From positions 124,001-188,000 of the forward strand of contig NZ_RQET01000014.1 in NCBI RefSeq assembly GCF_004769195.1: DNA of 64,000 bases, given 5' to 3'. Numbering within the stretch: the stretch's first letter is position 1; the number at the start of each line of letters is the position of its first letter. Made by a program: the position numbers and the translations under genes. This stretch comes from Leptospira fletcheri (GTDB lineage: Bacteria; Spirochaetota; Leptospiria; Leptospirales; Leptospiraceae). Under the pieces are notes generated by a model. It saw only the letters and a list, made by a program, of their open reading frames with translations, had not been told where the DNA came from and ran no database searches. Positions 19,697 to 29,122 of the stretch are shown one piece after another.

Positions 19697-20053
19697 TTAA
19701 GAAAGGGCCGGAGGAGGTAAGCTCGTTAGAAGAAAAGAAACTAAGTTCTTAGACCAGGTCTTTTCATCCAAAAAGAAATGCCCGGAGAGAAACACAGGAG
19801 GAATCCAGGGAAAAAAGGAAGGCGCATCGGACAGTAACTCGACTGGCCTGCTATCTCTTTCCCGGGCAGGCGCGAAAAAGAGAGGATCCGAACCTGTTAA
19901 GTCCGACTCCAAAAAGGCCAGAGAACTTCCTTTCTTAAGGGCTACGTTGGAAATACGGGAGGTTTCTCCTTGGTCGATCAGATCGATGGAGGAGGAAAAA
20001 AGTACTAGTACAACTTGGACAAGAACTAGCAAAATGTACAACGCGCGCCGCAC
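19697..20053 (-). CDS. Small membrane-anchored protein of unknown function
   Basis: A 118-residue protein with a GTG start, an N-terminal hydrophobic helix (about 3-22) and a C-terminal region ending in SLPPPALS. It lies 131 bp upstream of the TolC-like gene in the same direction. The N-terminal helix plus short Pro-rich tail resembles small proteins found next to metal-efflux genes (DUF2946-like), but I cannot confirm that. It may be the first gene of the efflux operon. Confidence 0.45.
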   Translation of the reverse strand: MRRALYILLVLVQVVLVLFSSSIDLIDQGETSRISNVALKKGSSLAFLESDLTGSDPLFFAPARERDSRPVELLSDAPSFFPWIPPVFLSGHFFLDEKTWSKNLVSFLLTSLPPPALS

Positions 20054-20170
20054 TATAAAGCCAGAGAATAATGCGCATTCCTTTTGTCAAGAAGAACAGA
20101 TTCAATAATTATGATCTCTTATCCATTTCGTCGAATGGAGTCGGAGCTAGAAAAAACCGAGTCCTGCGAA

Positions 20171-20644
20171 TCAGCGCAAGGGGTCCGGAGGAGTGTGTAA
20201 AACCTTGACCACGGCGCCTCTTTGGAAACGGATCCGAATTTCCTTATCGGGGCGGGAACCTTCCGCATACTTACAGATAGGACGGTGATAGACCCATTCT
20301 TCCATTCCGGGAGCCCAATTGTTGATCGTCATTTTTTCGTCCGGCTCTCCGATCTGATTCTTCACGTACAATTGGTTCTGGTACAAAAGGGAATGAACCA
20401 TTTCGGAACGGATTCTTAGCTTCGCTTTGGCCTCGTCCGCAAGCTCGGGTTGTTTTCCCAGAATATCAATATCCGCATCCGGAATCGACTTCAGAACGAA
20501 ATTCTTACATTTCGCTTCGTCGGAAAACGTGCTCATGCATTCTTCGAAGAGTTGTTTCGGAGTTTTGGCCTCTCTCCCTGTGCCCGGTACTAGGGAACAA
20601 TGGAGCAAGGTCGGAAGCAGGATCGCCAGTGCAAAGAATCTCAT
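20171..20644 (-). CDS. Putative lipoprotein downstream of secA
   Basis: A 157-residue protein with a short signal and lipobox LPTLLHC (cysteine at 16). The mature part has two further cysteines ([12 protein letters not shown]) and a C-terminal beta segment ([17 protein letters not shown]), which looks like a small SmpA/OmlA-type fold. The start ATG overlaps the secA stop by 4 bp, so it is translated after SecA. No defined function. Confidence 0.6.
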   Translation of the reverse strand: MRFFALAILLPTLLHCSLVPGTGREAKTPKQLFEECMSTFSDEAKCKNFVLKSIPDADIDILGKQPELADEAKAKLRIRSEMVHSLLYQNQLYVKNQIGEPDEKMTINNWAPGMEEWVYHRPICKYAEGSRPDKEIRIRFQRGAVVKVLHTPPDPLR

Positions 20645-23370
20645 TTTCGTTTCCTCCTACTTGTTTTCCGTTCGGAACTTCCTCCGCCGGAAGCTACGGG
20701 TAGCGGCTGGGCGGAAGAAGAAGTACTTCTATCGCTCTTTTTCGCTCCCTGCAATTCCTGGAACCCGCCGGTCAGCTCTTCACCGACCTTCTTGTATTCC
20801 TTCTTCTCTTCCGGGATCTGGGTTTTTTCGGTCACTTCTACACGGATCAAAAAGCCTACGATCTCATATTTCATATTCTCGATCGCCTGATCGAAAAGTC
20901 TGAATCCTTGCAGCTTGTATTCTACGAGGGGATTTTTTTCTCCGTAGCCGACGGTCCAAATTCCTTCTCTCAAATGGTCCATCGCATAGAGATGTTCCTT
21001 CCAGCGATGGTCCAGAATGTCCAAAAAGATATTCCTCTCTAGAACCTTCCAGACTTCAGGCCCGATCCGATCCGCTTTTTCCTGGTAAAAATTCTGCGCG
21101 GATTCGTTTAACGAATTAAATAGGAACAACTGAGGATTTTTGGACTTCGCCACCGTAATCGTGTCGATCTCCCAACGAAGCCCGAGTCCAGTGAACCATT
21201 CCTGGAGTGTGCCCCATTCCCAACCGTTCGGATTTCCACCTTCGCAAGTGGCGACCACTTGGGATTCGATGATTTCGTCCAAGAAGCCTTTGACGAGCCC
21301 GGTGACGTCTCCGCCTTCCAACACTTCGTTTCTCATCTTGTAGATGACGATCCGCTGACGGTTCATCACATCGTCGTATTCCAGCAAATGCTTACGTATA
21401 TCGAAGTTGTGACCTTCTACCCGCTTTTGCGCTCTCGCAATGGCGTTGGAAACCATGGTATGTTCGATTTCCTGGCCCTCCGGCATTTTGAGCCTTTCCA
21501 TAATACCGGAAATCCGATCCGATCCGAAAATACGCATCAGGTCGTCCTGCAGGGAGAGGTAGAAGCGACTGGAACCGGGATCTCCTTGCCGACCGGAACG
21601 ACCTCTCAACTGGTTGTCGATCCGTCTGGCCTCGTGTCTTTCCGTCCCGAGAATATGCAATCCTCCGGCCTCCAAGACCTCGTCATGATTCTTTTTCCAA
21701 ATTTTAGCGGAAGTGAGGATTTCCTTGGCCTTACTCTTTTTGCTCTGGGAATCCAACTTGTCCACCAAGGACTCCGCCTTTTCGAAATTGGAGCGTAACG
21801 TCCCCTCTTTGAATTCGATCACCGCGGGATCGGTTTCGTCCCAAGATTCGAGGCTTTCCTTGAAGAGTTGGGCTCCGCCCAACACGATATCCGTTCCCCT
21901 TCCCGCCATGTTCGTAGCGATGGTTACCGCGCCCGGTTTACCGGCATTCGCAACGATCTCCGCTTCCTTTTCATGGAATTTGGCGTTTAACACATTATGT
22001 GAAATCCCGGATTGGGTCAAAAGCCTCGAAAGCACTTCCGATTTTTCGATCGAAATCGTACCCACTAGTACCGGCTGTTTCTTGGATTGGCATTCCTTGA
22101 TTTCGTTAAGAATGGCGTTGAATTTTTCCTTCTCGGTCCTATAGACGCGATCTGCAAAATCCTTCCTCTGGACCACAACGTTCGGCGGAATAACGATCAC
22201 GTCCAAATTGTAGATCTTATGAAATTCCTCCGCCTCCGTATCCGCGGTTCCAGTCATTCCGGATAATTTTTCGTACAGACGGAAATAATTTTGGAACGTA
22301 ATGCTAGCTAACGTTTGGGATTCCCTCGCGATAGGGACTCCCTCTTTCGCTTCCAACGCCTGGTGAAGCCCGTCCGAATACCTACGTCCCGACATCAATC
22401 TTCCCGTGAACTCGTCCACGATGATCACTTCTCCGCCTTGGACCACGTAATCCACGTCTTTTTGGAAGATCTTATGCGCTTTCAAAGCCTGATGCACATG
22501 GTGGACTAGGTCCACGTTTTGGGGAGCGTACAGATTTTCGATTCCGAGAATTTGTTCCACATGAGCCACACCCTTTTCCGTCAGGAGGGTGTTTTTGGCT
22601 TTTTCGTCCTTCTCGTAATCTTCCCCTTCCGACAATTTCGGAATGATTCGATCGATACGTACGTATTTGTCCGTGGATTCGTCCGAAGGTCCGGATATAA
22701 TCAGAGGAGTCCGAGCTTCATCGATCAGGATCGAGTCCACCTCGTCCACAATCGCAAAGAAGTGGCTCCTTTGGACCTTGTGGTCGATATGGGATACCAT
22801 ATTGTCCCGCAGATAATCGAATCCGTATTCGTTATTGGTTCCGTAGGTGATGTCCGCGAAATACGCCTTTTGGCGGTCGTCGTGATCCATGTCATGCTGG
22901 ATAATTCCGACTTTCAAATCCAGAAAATCGTAAATGGGTTTCATCCAGAGGGCGTCTCGTCTAGCCAAGTAATCGTTTACGGTGACTACGTGCACTCCCT
23001 TGCCTGCCAAAGCGTTTAGATAGACCGCGAGAGTGGAGGTCAAAGTTTTTCCTTCCCCCGTCTTCATCTCGGCGATATTTCCCCAATGCAGCGCGATACC
23101 GCCCATCATCTGAACGTCGAAGTGACGCATTCCCAATTTTCTTAAAGAAGCTTCGCGAACGGTCGCGAACGCTTCGGGAAGGATGTCGTCCAAAGTCTGA
23201 CCTTGGGAAAGGCGCTCTTGAAACTTGCGCGTCTGGTTTGAAAGTTCCGAATCGCTCAACTTATGGATGGATTCCTCCCATTCGTTGATCTTTTGTACGA
23301 TCGGAATCAGTCGTTTTAGGTCCCTTTCATATTTGCTTCCGAAGATGACTTTCAGAACTTTCTGTATCAT
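20641..23370 (-). CDS. secA: Preprotein translocase ATPase SecA
   Basis: A 909-residue SecA. Motifs in order: [14 protein letters not shown] (Walker A, about 101-114), [18 protein letters not shown] (DEAD-like box, about 206), [29 protein letters not shown] and [11 protein letters not shown]. Helical scaffold and wing regions follow (MEHTMVSN-like and [18 protein letters not shown]). It powers export through SecYEG. The C-terminus is a Ser/Gly/Lys-rich tail ending RRKRK and lacks the usual cysteine-histidine zinc motif that binds SecB. A lone TATGAT -10-like element lies about 30 bp upstream of the start. Confidence 0.98.
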   Translation of the reverse strand: MIQKVLKVIFGSKYERDLKRLIPIVQKINEWEESIHKLSDSELSNQTRKFQERLSQGQTLDDILPEAFATVREASLRKLGMRHFDVQMMGGIALHWGNIAEMKTGEGKTLTSTLAVYLNALAGKGVHVVTVNDYLARRDALWMKPIYDFLDLKVGIIQHDMDHDDRQKAYFADITYGTNNEYGFDYLRDNMVSHIDHKVQRSHFFAIVDEVDSILIDEARTPLIISGPSDESTDKYVRIDRIIPKLSEGEDYEKDEKAKNTLLTEKGVAHVEQILGIENLYAPQNVDLVHHVHQALKAHKIFQKDVDYVVQGGEVIIVDEFTGRLMSGRRYSDGLHQALEAKEGVPIARESQTLASITFQNYFRLYEKLSGMTGTADTEAEEFHKIYNLDVIVIPPNVVVQRKDFADRVYRTEKEKFNAILNEIKECQSKKQPVLVGTISIEKSEVLSRLLTQSGISHNVLNAKFHEKEAEIVANAGKPGAVTIATNMAGRGTDIVLGGAQLFKESLESWDETDPAVIEFKEGTLRSNFEKAESLVDKLDSQSKKSKAKEILTSAKIWKKNHDEVLEAGGLHILGTERHEARRIDNQLRGRSGRQGDPGSSRFYLSLQDDLMRIFGSDRISGIMERLKMPEGQEIEHTMVSNAIARAQKRVEGHNFDIRKHLLEYDDVMNRQRIVIYKMRNEVLEGGDVTGLVKGFLDEIIESQVVATCEGGNPNGWEWGTLQEWFTGLGLRWEIDTITVAKSKNPQLFLFNSLNESAQNFYQEKADRIGPEVWKVLERNIFLDILDHRWKEHLYAMDHLREGIWTVGYGEKNPLVEYKLQGFRLFDQAIENMKYEIVGFLIRVEVTEKTQIPEEKKEYKKVGEELTGGFQELQGAKKSDRSTSSSAQPLPVASGGGSSERKTSRRKRK

Positions 23371-23418
23371 GTACGCACCGTTTTTGTTTGTTTCGAAATC
23401 ATAACAGAGTATTGCGAT

Positions 23419-24135
23419 CTAAAGCTTCGGAAAATCCGGCCCTGCATCCAGGATTCCTTCGAAAATGATCCTACCGGCCTCTTCCATTTGAGACCTCTGA
23501 AGTCCTACTTCCGGTCCAGGTTTCCATCCGGCCTTTCGAATGAATTCGGAATGCACGTTTTTCCAAACTTCGAGCATGGGAGCCGTAACTTCCAAGTGGC
23601 ATTGGATCCCGAAAATTCTTCCTTTCCAGGAGAACATCTGGTTCGGATACTCCTTCCCTTCCAGAATCAGTTCCGCACCCGCCGGAAGATCGAAGACATC
23701 CTCATGCAAATGAAACGCCGGAAAGGACGCTTTTCCGTTCAATTTGGAAAAACGGGAATGGGATCCGTTGACCAGACGAACATCGGAAAAACCGACTTCG
23801 GGTCCCTTAGCTCCGGTATAAACTTTCGCTCCTAACACCTTGGCGAGAATCTGAGAGCCTAAACAGATCCCGATCACTTTCCGATTTTCCATCCGAACCA
23901 GATGGGAAGCGAGTTCCAGCCAGGGAGAAAAAAAAGCCTCTTGAGCCGGATCGTGTACCGTTTGCGGACCTCCGAGAAACACCACCAAATCGAAGACTTG
24001 GTGGGCGTCCGGCATAAGATGCACATGCGGATCGTACGCGTTGTGATATGTGATTCTATAATTTCTTTCTCGGAGGCAATCGAGGAGGGTTCCCGGGCCT
24101 TCGCAATCCTTAAAACGAACGACCAAGCATCTCAT
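23419..24135 (-). CDS. Class I glutamine amidotransferase (GMP synthase-like)
   Basis: A 238-residue protein of the GATase-1 fold. The nucleophile elbow GICLGSQ has Cys91. LGGPQTV near 54 and GIQCHLEVT near 180 give the His and Glu of the triad. Stand-alone members of this group remain mostly uncharacterised; some are glutamine hydrolases and others act on gamma-glutamyl compounds. It starts 4 bp inside the end of the TlpA-like gene, so the two are coupled. Confidence 0.78.
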   Translation of the reverse strand: MRCLVVRFKDCEGPGTLLDCLRERNYRITYHNAYDPHVHLMPDAHQVFDLVVFLGGPQTVHDPAQEAFFSPWLELASHLVRMENRKVIGICLGSQILAKVLGAKVYTGAKGPEVGFSDVRLVNGSHSRFSKLNGKASFPAFHLHEDVFDLPAGAELILEGKEYPNQMFSWKGRIFGIQCHLEVTAPMLEVWKNVHSEFIRKAGWKPGPEVGLQRSQMEEAGRIIFEGILDAGPDFPKL

Positions 24136-24761
24136 GAGGATCCCACCATCCTTTTAAAGAACATTACTTTCCGATCCTTTTGGATGGCCGAAGAATCCGA
24201 TTCCTCGCTGATTGGCCCGATAAAATTATAATACAAGACCAGAGGTTTGGTTTTGAAGAGCAAAGTCTCCGGAGTCCCGGTCACCAGTCCTTGGTTTCTG
24301 GAAATCCGAAACGGTTTCTTCATGATCAATACCGGAAGTTTGATTCCGTACTTCCGAATTTCAGAGCCCATCTGAACTTTGGCCTCCCGGATGATTTCTT
24401 CTTCCGTCATCTGCTCTGGATTGTCCACGAATACGGTCGGGTCCACGACCATGTAAAACTTGATTCTGGGATTCCCTTCCAATTCCGAATAGAGATGGTT
24501 GAGCACGGGAACTTCCTTGATGCAAGGAACGCAATTCGGTCCATATACGTTCAGCGCGATCCGGTCCGCGGGAACCTCGGCAAGCCTTACGGGTTTGTCG
24601 TCAAGGGTCAGCCCCTCGAACGCCTGAACCCCTAGATTGGATTGTTCCGAGGGGGCACAAGACGCAAGGGCAGCGAAAAGAGTGAAAAATAGACCAAAAC
24701 AAAACCGGGAAAGAAATCCGGGGGGGTTCGGCCTGGAATCGGGGTTTGCCGGGGAATCCAT
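24132..24761 (-). CDS. TlpA-like thioredoxin-fold lipoprotein
   Basis: A 209-residue protein. An N-terminal membrane segment at about 18-34 ends in the lipobox ALASC (Cys35). A redoxin domain follows, with [12 protein letters not shown] carrying the Cys77-x-x-Cys80 active pair. Family members act as periplasmic thiol-disulfide reductases or in cytochrome/cofactor maturation. Pro residues before and inside the pair fit a TlpA/ResA-type reductase. It is divergent from the omega-like gene, with 85-130 bp between them. Confidence 0.72.
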   Translation of the reverse strand: MDSPANPDSRPNPPGFLSRFCFGLFFTLFAALASCAPSEQSNLGVQAFEGLTLDDKPVRLAEVPADRIALNVYGPNCVPCIKEVPVLNHLYSELEGNPRIKFYMVVDPTVFVDNPEQMTEEEIIREAKVQMGSEIRKYGIKLPVLIMKKPFRISRNQGLVTGTPETLLFKTKPLVLYYNFIGPISEESDSSAIQKDRKVMFFKRMVGSS

Positions 24762-24823
24762 GGGCGTTTACCAAAATCGGAGGCTCACCGGGAAATTCAA
24801 GGAATAAACGAGGACATAAGGTG

Positions 24824-24829
24824 TTGACA
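24824..24829 (+). promoter_or_regulatory. Possible -35 element upstream of the omega-like gene
   Basis: A perfect TTGACA lies 16 bp before GATGAT, which matches a -10 box at four of six positions. If real, transcription would begin near 24859 and translation from ATG 24892 rather than 24847. Confidence 0.3.
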
Positions 24830-24891
24830 AGCAAAGGAAACGGAAGATGATGGTAAAATCTTCGCCTGCTATCCCTTCTCAGGAACAAAAA

Positions 24892-25383
24892 ATGACCCAG
24901 CATCCGAATTCAGAATTCGACATTGTGACTCTTATCGAACTGGCCAAGAAAAACAAGTATGAAAGAGCCGTAGCCGGATTCCAAATTCTGGACAGGCTAG
25001 ATCGACTCGAATTGCCTAAAAAAATCAAAGGCAGAAAACTAGCGGTTCAGGCGATGTTCGCCCTGGCCAGCGAGGACGTCCAATACAAATACGTCACCAA
25101 GGAAGAAAGGGCTGCCATCGAGCAGGAAACCAGAATTTCCGACCCGGCATATTCTAAATTCAACGGACTTTTCGAAGCCCCCCAAGCCCCGATCTCGGAA
25201 GAAGATACCGAGGAAGATTTCATTCCGGAAGAGACTCCGAAACCGTTTATGGACATGGAAGACGGAGAAGAAGGAGACGATTCCTTCGACGATGACGAGG
25301 ATGAAGACGAAGAAGAGAACGATTCCGACGACGAGGATGAAGAAGAGGACGAAGAGGAAGAAACCGAAGACGAGGAAGAGTAA
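24892..25383 (+). CDS. rpoZ: RNA polymerase omega subunit-like protein with acidic tail
   Basis: A 163-residue protein (178 if ATG 24847 is used). The first half, FDIVTLIELAKKNKYERAVA and then GRKLAVQAMFALASEDVQYKYV, resembles the omega subunit of spirochaetes: the NKYE helix and the closing V-x-Y. Omega stabilises the beta' subunit of RNA polymerase. From about residue 95 the protein becomes an acidic tail whose last 50 residues are nearly all Asp, Glu and Ser. I prefer ATG 24892 because it has AGGA seven bases upstream and starts close to the conserved region. The TAA stop at 25381 is in frame with the next gene. Confidence 0.6.
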   Translation: MTQHPNSEFDIVTLIELAKKNKYERAVAGFQILDRLDRLELPKKIKGRKLAVQAMFALASEDVQYKYVTKEERAAIEQETRISDPAYSKFNGLFEAPQAPISEEDTEEDFIPEETPKPFMDMEDGEEGDDSFDDDEDEDEEENDSDDEDEEEDEEEETEDEEE

Positions 25384-25386
25384 CCT

Positions 25387-26757
25387 ATTTTTCTCGTTGT
25401 CCGAAATCCAGACGGCGAACTGAATTTAAAGGAGGAAGATTCCTCCTTTCACCTCCACTCCCAACAAAATCCCAGAAAAGAAGGCGACCGAATCGCACAT
25501 TCTTTTCCTCCTCCCTCTCCTAACCAAGAACTTGTTCTATTTATTGGAATCGGTTGCGGCTATCATATTCTCCCGTATGTACAGTCCGTCTCATTTTCCT
25601 TTCCCGTATTTTGCTTAGAGCCGTTGCCGGAACTGGAATCCCTTTTAGGAGAGCGCCTAAGGGAAGAAATCGGCGAAATTCCGGTCTGCTTCGGATGGAA
25701 GAATTTCCTGGGACTTCCCCAATCCGACTGGTTGCCGCAGGGAACCAAATCGATAAAAATCTGTCTCCATCCGGCCTATGCGCGGAAATTTCCCGAACTT
25801 TCCCGGGAGATTTTGGAAACGTTTAGAAACTTCAGTCCTCAGGATGAAAACAGAAGAGCAAAAACGGAATTCGGCAGACTTTGGGTACACAATTATTTTC
25901 GGCATGCCAGGATGTACCAGGACCGTCCGGATTCCTACCGCTGGATCTCTCGGAAATTGCCTAAGAGACCCAAGGAAATCGGTTGCTTTGCGGGAGCTTC
26001 CCCGAATCTGGAAACGGAAGAGGATTGGCTGAGAGAACATCGGTCCAAAATCTTTCTGCTCTCTTCGGACACGAGTCTAGGTTTTTTACTTTCCCGGAAA
26101 ATATTTCCCGACGCAGTACTTTCCCTGGATAGTGGAAGAGGAACTGGATTCCATTTTCCGATGGATTTTCCGCCTGAAATTCCTGTGGTCACCTGGCTCG
26201 GGGGGTCGGCGAGGATTTTCGACCTTCCGAATCCGAAATGGCTGTATTTTTCCACTCATCCCCTGGACCAATTTTCTCGCTCCGCATTCTTTCCTTCGGG
26301 TCCTCTTCTGGAAAACCCTACACTGAATCTTGTCGGAATGGCGGTTTCGGTTTTCGAAGCCCTTGGTTTCGGGTCTTGTATCTGGAAAGGTTTCGACTTT
26401 CGGAGAGAATCGGGCAAAACCCATTGCAGAGGAACAGGGTACGAGAGATACGACCGCTTCTTTTTGGAAAGAAAAGAAAGCATGTTCCGAAGGAGATACA
26501 TTTCGGAAAAAAAATGGGAACGCAGGAAGGCGGTACTTGAACTCTGGGAGGAATGGAGTCCCCTTCCCTTTCTCTCAAACGTACCGGAAGAGGCGGAAGT
26601 TTCTTCGGAATGGAAACTCGCTCTTTCCGCAGCCCCGCCGAAATTTCCGGGAACGGGAAATTTCTGGAGAAAAGCGGACGCAATCCTGGTCGAATTTCCT
26701 TCCGAAGTCCGTTCCATTTTGGAGAGACAAAGTCGGATTCTAGACGGAACGGTTTAG
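25387..26757 (+). CDS. Maf/DUF115 family protein (MptE-like), apparent ATT start
   Basis: The open frame runs from right after the omega-like stop (25381-25383) to 26757, 456 residues if it starts at ATT 25387. The N-terminal part (VVRNPDGEL, LHSQQNP, LVLFIGIGCGYHIL) matches the usual opening of this family, and the central part has CFAGASPNLE, SSDTSLG and FPDAVLSLDSG, the sugar- or pterin-nucleotide-like site. No ATG, GTG or TTG occurs before the conserved region; the first TTG (25624) would remove about 79 residues including GIGCGYH. GAGGAAGAG lies just upstream of the ATT. Family members include motility accessory factors that glycosylate flagellin. Confidence 0.65.
   Translation: MFLVVRNPDGELNLKEEDSSFHLHSQQNPRKEGDRIAHSFPPPSPNQELVLFIGIGCGYHILPYVQSVSFSFPVFCLEPLPELESLLGERLREEIGEIPVCFGWKNFLGLPQSDWLPQGTKSIKICLHPAYARKFPELSREILETFRNFSPQDENRRAKTEFGRLWVHNYFRHARMYQDRPDSYRWISRKLPKRPKEIGCFAGASPNLETEEDWLREHRSKIFLLSSDTSLGFLLSRKIFPDAVLSLDSGRGTGFHFPMDFPPEIPVVTWLGGSARIFDLPNPKWLYFSTHPLDQFSRSAFFPSGPLLENPTLNLVGMAVSVFEALGFGSCIWKGFDFRRESGKTHCRGTGYERYDRFFLERKESMFRRRYISEKKWERRKAVLELWEEWSPLPFLSNVPEEAEVSSEWKLALSAAPPKFPGTGNFWRKADAILVEFPSEVRSILERQSRILDGTV
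25428..25449. promoter_or_regulatory. Hairpin with a GGAGG core inside the Maf-like 5' region
   Basis: AAAGGAGGA pairs with TCCTCCTTT across a 4-nt loop (AGAT), a perfect 9-bp stem. No T-run follows, so it is not a canonical terminator. It lies within the predicted coding frame (codons for LKEEDSSF). It could pause transcription after the omega-like gene or hold the GGAGG shut. Confidence 0.5.
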
Positions 26758-26867
26758 GGATTCCGGGCTCCGAACTCTTTCGCGAATTCTTCTTATTGAC
26801 ATTCTTGGAATAGTCTCCAAAATTCTATAGTTCCGGGAAATCGACTCGTCCCCCAGGTCTTAGGAAT

Positions 26868-27356
26868 ATGAATAAAGGTTACATTATTTGTGTCGATGAT
26901 GAAGTATCGGTTCTGGAAACACTCCAGGAGCAGCTACATAACGAATTCGGAAAGACCCACGAAATCGAAACCGCGAGGAGCGCGGAGGAAGCCTTAGCTC
27001 TTTTAGAGGAAATCCAGAATTCGGGTTTCGTGATAGAAGTCATTATCACGGACCAGGTCATGCCTGGGATGAAAGGTGCCGATTTTCTGGAGGCTGTCCA
27101 CAAAAAGTCTCCCGATTCGATCAAAATCCTACTGACCGGACAAGCCGGTCTGGATTCGGCCATCCATGCCATAAATTTCGGAGGGCTAAGCAGGTACGTA
27201 GAAAAGCCCTGGAATATCGAGGACCTGAGCAAGGACATTCGGTCCTTGATCGAGAAGTTCCGTCAAAATCTGGAGAACCAACATCTTGTCAATGAACTCA
27301 ACCGCAGAATCAAGGAACTCGAAGAAGAGAATCGAAAACTCCAACAGACCGACTGA
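26868..27356 (+). CDS. Response regulator receiver protein with C-terminal coiled coil
   Basis: A 162-residue protein. The REC domain fills residues 4-120, with acidic Asp10/Asp11, phospho-acceptor Asp62 in IITDQVMPG, Thr in LLTGQ, and Lys in YVEKPWN. Residues 128-160 form a heptad-rich coiled coil ([19 protein letters not shown]). There is no output domain, so it should act through protein contacts. YVEKPW is common in receivers linked to HD-GYP or adenylate-cyclase signalling. The HEAT-repeat gene follows within about 20 bp. No histidine kinase is nearby. Confidence 0.88.
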   Translation: MNKGYIICVDDEVSVLETLQEQLHNEFGKTHEIETARSAEEALALLEEIQNSGFVIEVIITDQVMPGMKGADFLEAVHKKSPDSIKILLTGQAGLDSAIHAINFGGLSRYVEKPWNIEDLSKDIRSLIEKFRQNLENQHLVNELNRRIKELEEENRKLQQTD

Positions 27357-27375
27357 AGGAAAAAGAAGGAAAGAA

Positions 27376-28623
27376 ATCGGTATTTCCGTTTTCTTCCGGA
27401 ATTTCTGCCTTGCTCTCGTCATGACCCTTGCTTTGCTCTTCGTCTCCCGAGCCGAAGCGGGCGCCAAAGAGCCTCCGAAGCCGAAATACACCGCAGAACA
27501 AATCAAAAAGAAGAAGGAAGTACTTCTTCAAATTCTAAAATACGGAACCACCAAAGAGCGAGCCGGTGCTCTCCGGGAACTCGAGGATTTTCCGAAGGAG
27601 GACGCGGGAGAACTTTACGATCTCGTCGGCGTCATCCTTTCCAAGGATCCGGATTGGTCCATGCGCATCTATGCATTGCGCATCTGTGGAACCCTGGAAC
27701 TTACCAATTTCGAGGACAAGATCGTCGCTCTTCTAAAAAGCGACCAACAAGAGATCTCTAAAGAAGCGATATACGTAACCAAAAAACTCAAGTTTCAGTC
27801 CGCGATCCCTACTTTGACCGAACTCCTAAAAACGCAGGATTTTACCAAAAACTCGAATTATACGATCGCCCTCATAGATACGTTAGCGGAATTCCCCGAG
27901 GCAACGGACGCTTTTCAGACATTGGAGTCCAGATTTCAGGAAAAATTCAACGACCCGGAACTCCGCGCACAAACCGCTCTGTACTTCGGAAAAGTAAAAA
28001 ACGGATCCGTGGAAAACCTGCTGATCTCTACGTTTAAGGACGATAAGGAACCGATCACGATCCGGGCGTACAGCGTCAATTCCCTAGGAAAAATGAAGTC
28101 GAAGGATGCAATCCAACCGATGACGGAATTATTGGCCAAGATCCGGAACCTAAAGTCGAAGACCGACGTCCAGGATTACCAGGCCTTAAAAATCCATATC
28201 ATCACCGCCTTGGTCTCGTTAGGAGACAAGGACATTATAGAAGAATTATATTCGTTGGCGAGAGACGACGATGCGGTGGTTCGCTTGAGAGCCATCAAAC
28301 ATTTGGCGGAAACGGAAGACCCGGCCGTCTTAGAAATCCTGGAATACAAAGCCCAGAGGGATCCGAGCGAAAAAGTGAAACGGGCGGCGCAGAACGCTTT
28401 GAACCAGCTTAAGAAAAAGATTTCTCCCGACTTCGTCCCTCCCGCCGCCGAGAAACCACGTGAGCCTTCCGGCATCAAACGATACAATTCTCGCCGACCT
28501 TCTTCCTCACGGGAAGAATCTCCTGCAAGAACGGATGCAGGTTCTCCCTCTTCCTCTGACAAAAAACCGGATGCCGCTCCCCAAGGCGGCAGCGGCGAGT
28601 CCGAGGACTTAGAGGACCAATAG
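27376..28623 (+). CDS. Secreted HEAT-repeat protein, start codon uncertain
   Basis: About 415 residues. After a signal peptide (FFRNFCLALVMTLALLFVSRAEA, hydrophobic core then AEA) come helical HEAT-type repeats from about residue 50 to 340 (RAGALRELEDF, SMRIYALRICGTLE, VVRLRAIKHLAETEDP). A disordered Ser/Pro/Asp-rich tail of about 60 residues ends it. The frame extends into the response regulator (TTG 27286), but those residues are its coiled-coil shadow. ATG 27421 would cut the signal core. AAGGA at 27366 precedes ATC 27376 and ATT 27382. HEAT repeats are protein-binding scaffolds. Two secreted genes follow closely. Confidence 0.7.
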   Translation: MGISVFFRNFCLALVMTLALLFVSRAEAGAKEPPKPKYTAEQIKKKKEVLLQILKYGTTKERAGALRELEDFPKEDAGELYDLVGVILSKDPDWSMRIYALRICGTLELTNFEDKIVALLKSDQQEISKEAIYVTKKLKFQSAIPTLTELLKTQDFTKNSNYTIALIDTLAEFPEATDAFQTLESRFQEKFNDPELRAQTALYFGKVKNGSVENLLISTFKDDKEPITIRAYSVNSLGKMKSKDAIQPMTELLAKIRNLKSKTDVQDYQALKIHIITALVSLGDKDIIEELYSLARDDDAVVRLRAIKHLAETEDPAVLEILEYKAQRDPSEKVKRAAQNALNQLKKKISPDFVPPAAEKPREPSGIKRYNSRRPSSSREESPARTDAGSPSSSDKKPDAAPQGGSGESEDLEDQ

Positions 28624-28624
28624 G

Positions 28625-29122
28625 ATGCTCGGATTCCGGGGGAAACTCGTGGGCGCACTGTATTTTGCCGCCTTAACGATTTCCTCCGCCGAAGTGGCTG
28701 GCGAACCCGCTGCGAATACCTATCGGGGAACGATTCCTTTGGAATCCCCCCGCTCTTCCGATTTAAAATCCGCTTTAAGCGAAGGGAATCCGAATTTTCC
28801 GGAAAACATCCGACTGTTCTTCCAAGGGACGGAGGGAAATTACGCCGTGTTTTATGATTGGAACGGACATACGTTTTATTACCAATATAGGGAAAACAAA
28901 TTCGATCGACGGCTGCGAAAGTACGTATCCAGACTCTCGAACGGAGCTGCGTACGAAGTTTCCGGAGAATATGTAGGTGTTTTCGTTTTTGAAAATAAGG
29001 TGGTCCGAAGATTCAAAAAGAAAGGCGAGGATTCCCTGGCCGACAAAAAGGAAAGGCAATCGATTCCCGTCTTTAGATTGAAGGCCTACAAGGAACTCAT
29101 CGTCGAGGATATCCTGTTTTGA
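28625..29122 (+). CDS. Secreted protein of unknown function
   Basis: A 165-residue protein with an N-terminal signal (about residues 1-26, ending VAGEPAANTY). The mature portion alternates strand-like segments (NYAVFYDWNGHTFYYQYREN) with a basic region RRFKKKGED near the end. The start ATG follows the HEAT gene's stop by 1 bp and its own stop overlaps the next gene's TTG. No family recognised. It is probably exported with its neighbours as one operon. Confidence 0.6.
   Translation: MLGFRGKLVGALYFAALTISSAEVAGEPAANTYRGTIPLESPRSSDLKSALSEGNPNFPENIRLFFQGTEGNYAVFYDWNGHTFYYQYRENKFDRRLRKYVSRLSNGAAYEVSGEYVGVFVFENKVVRRFKKKGEDSLADKKERQSIPVFRLKAYKELIVEDILF

Noticed and set aside
24847..24891. Earlier ATG start of the omega-like gene
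   Set aside because: Not excluded, but the later ATG has a better ribosome site and sits after a possible promoter.
26796..26801. TTGACA before the response regulator
   Set aside because: No -10 box lies at a usual spacing; the nearest TATAGT is 24 bp away.
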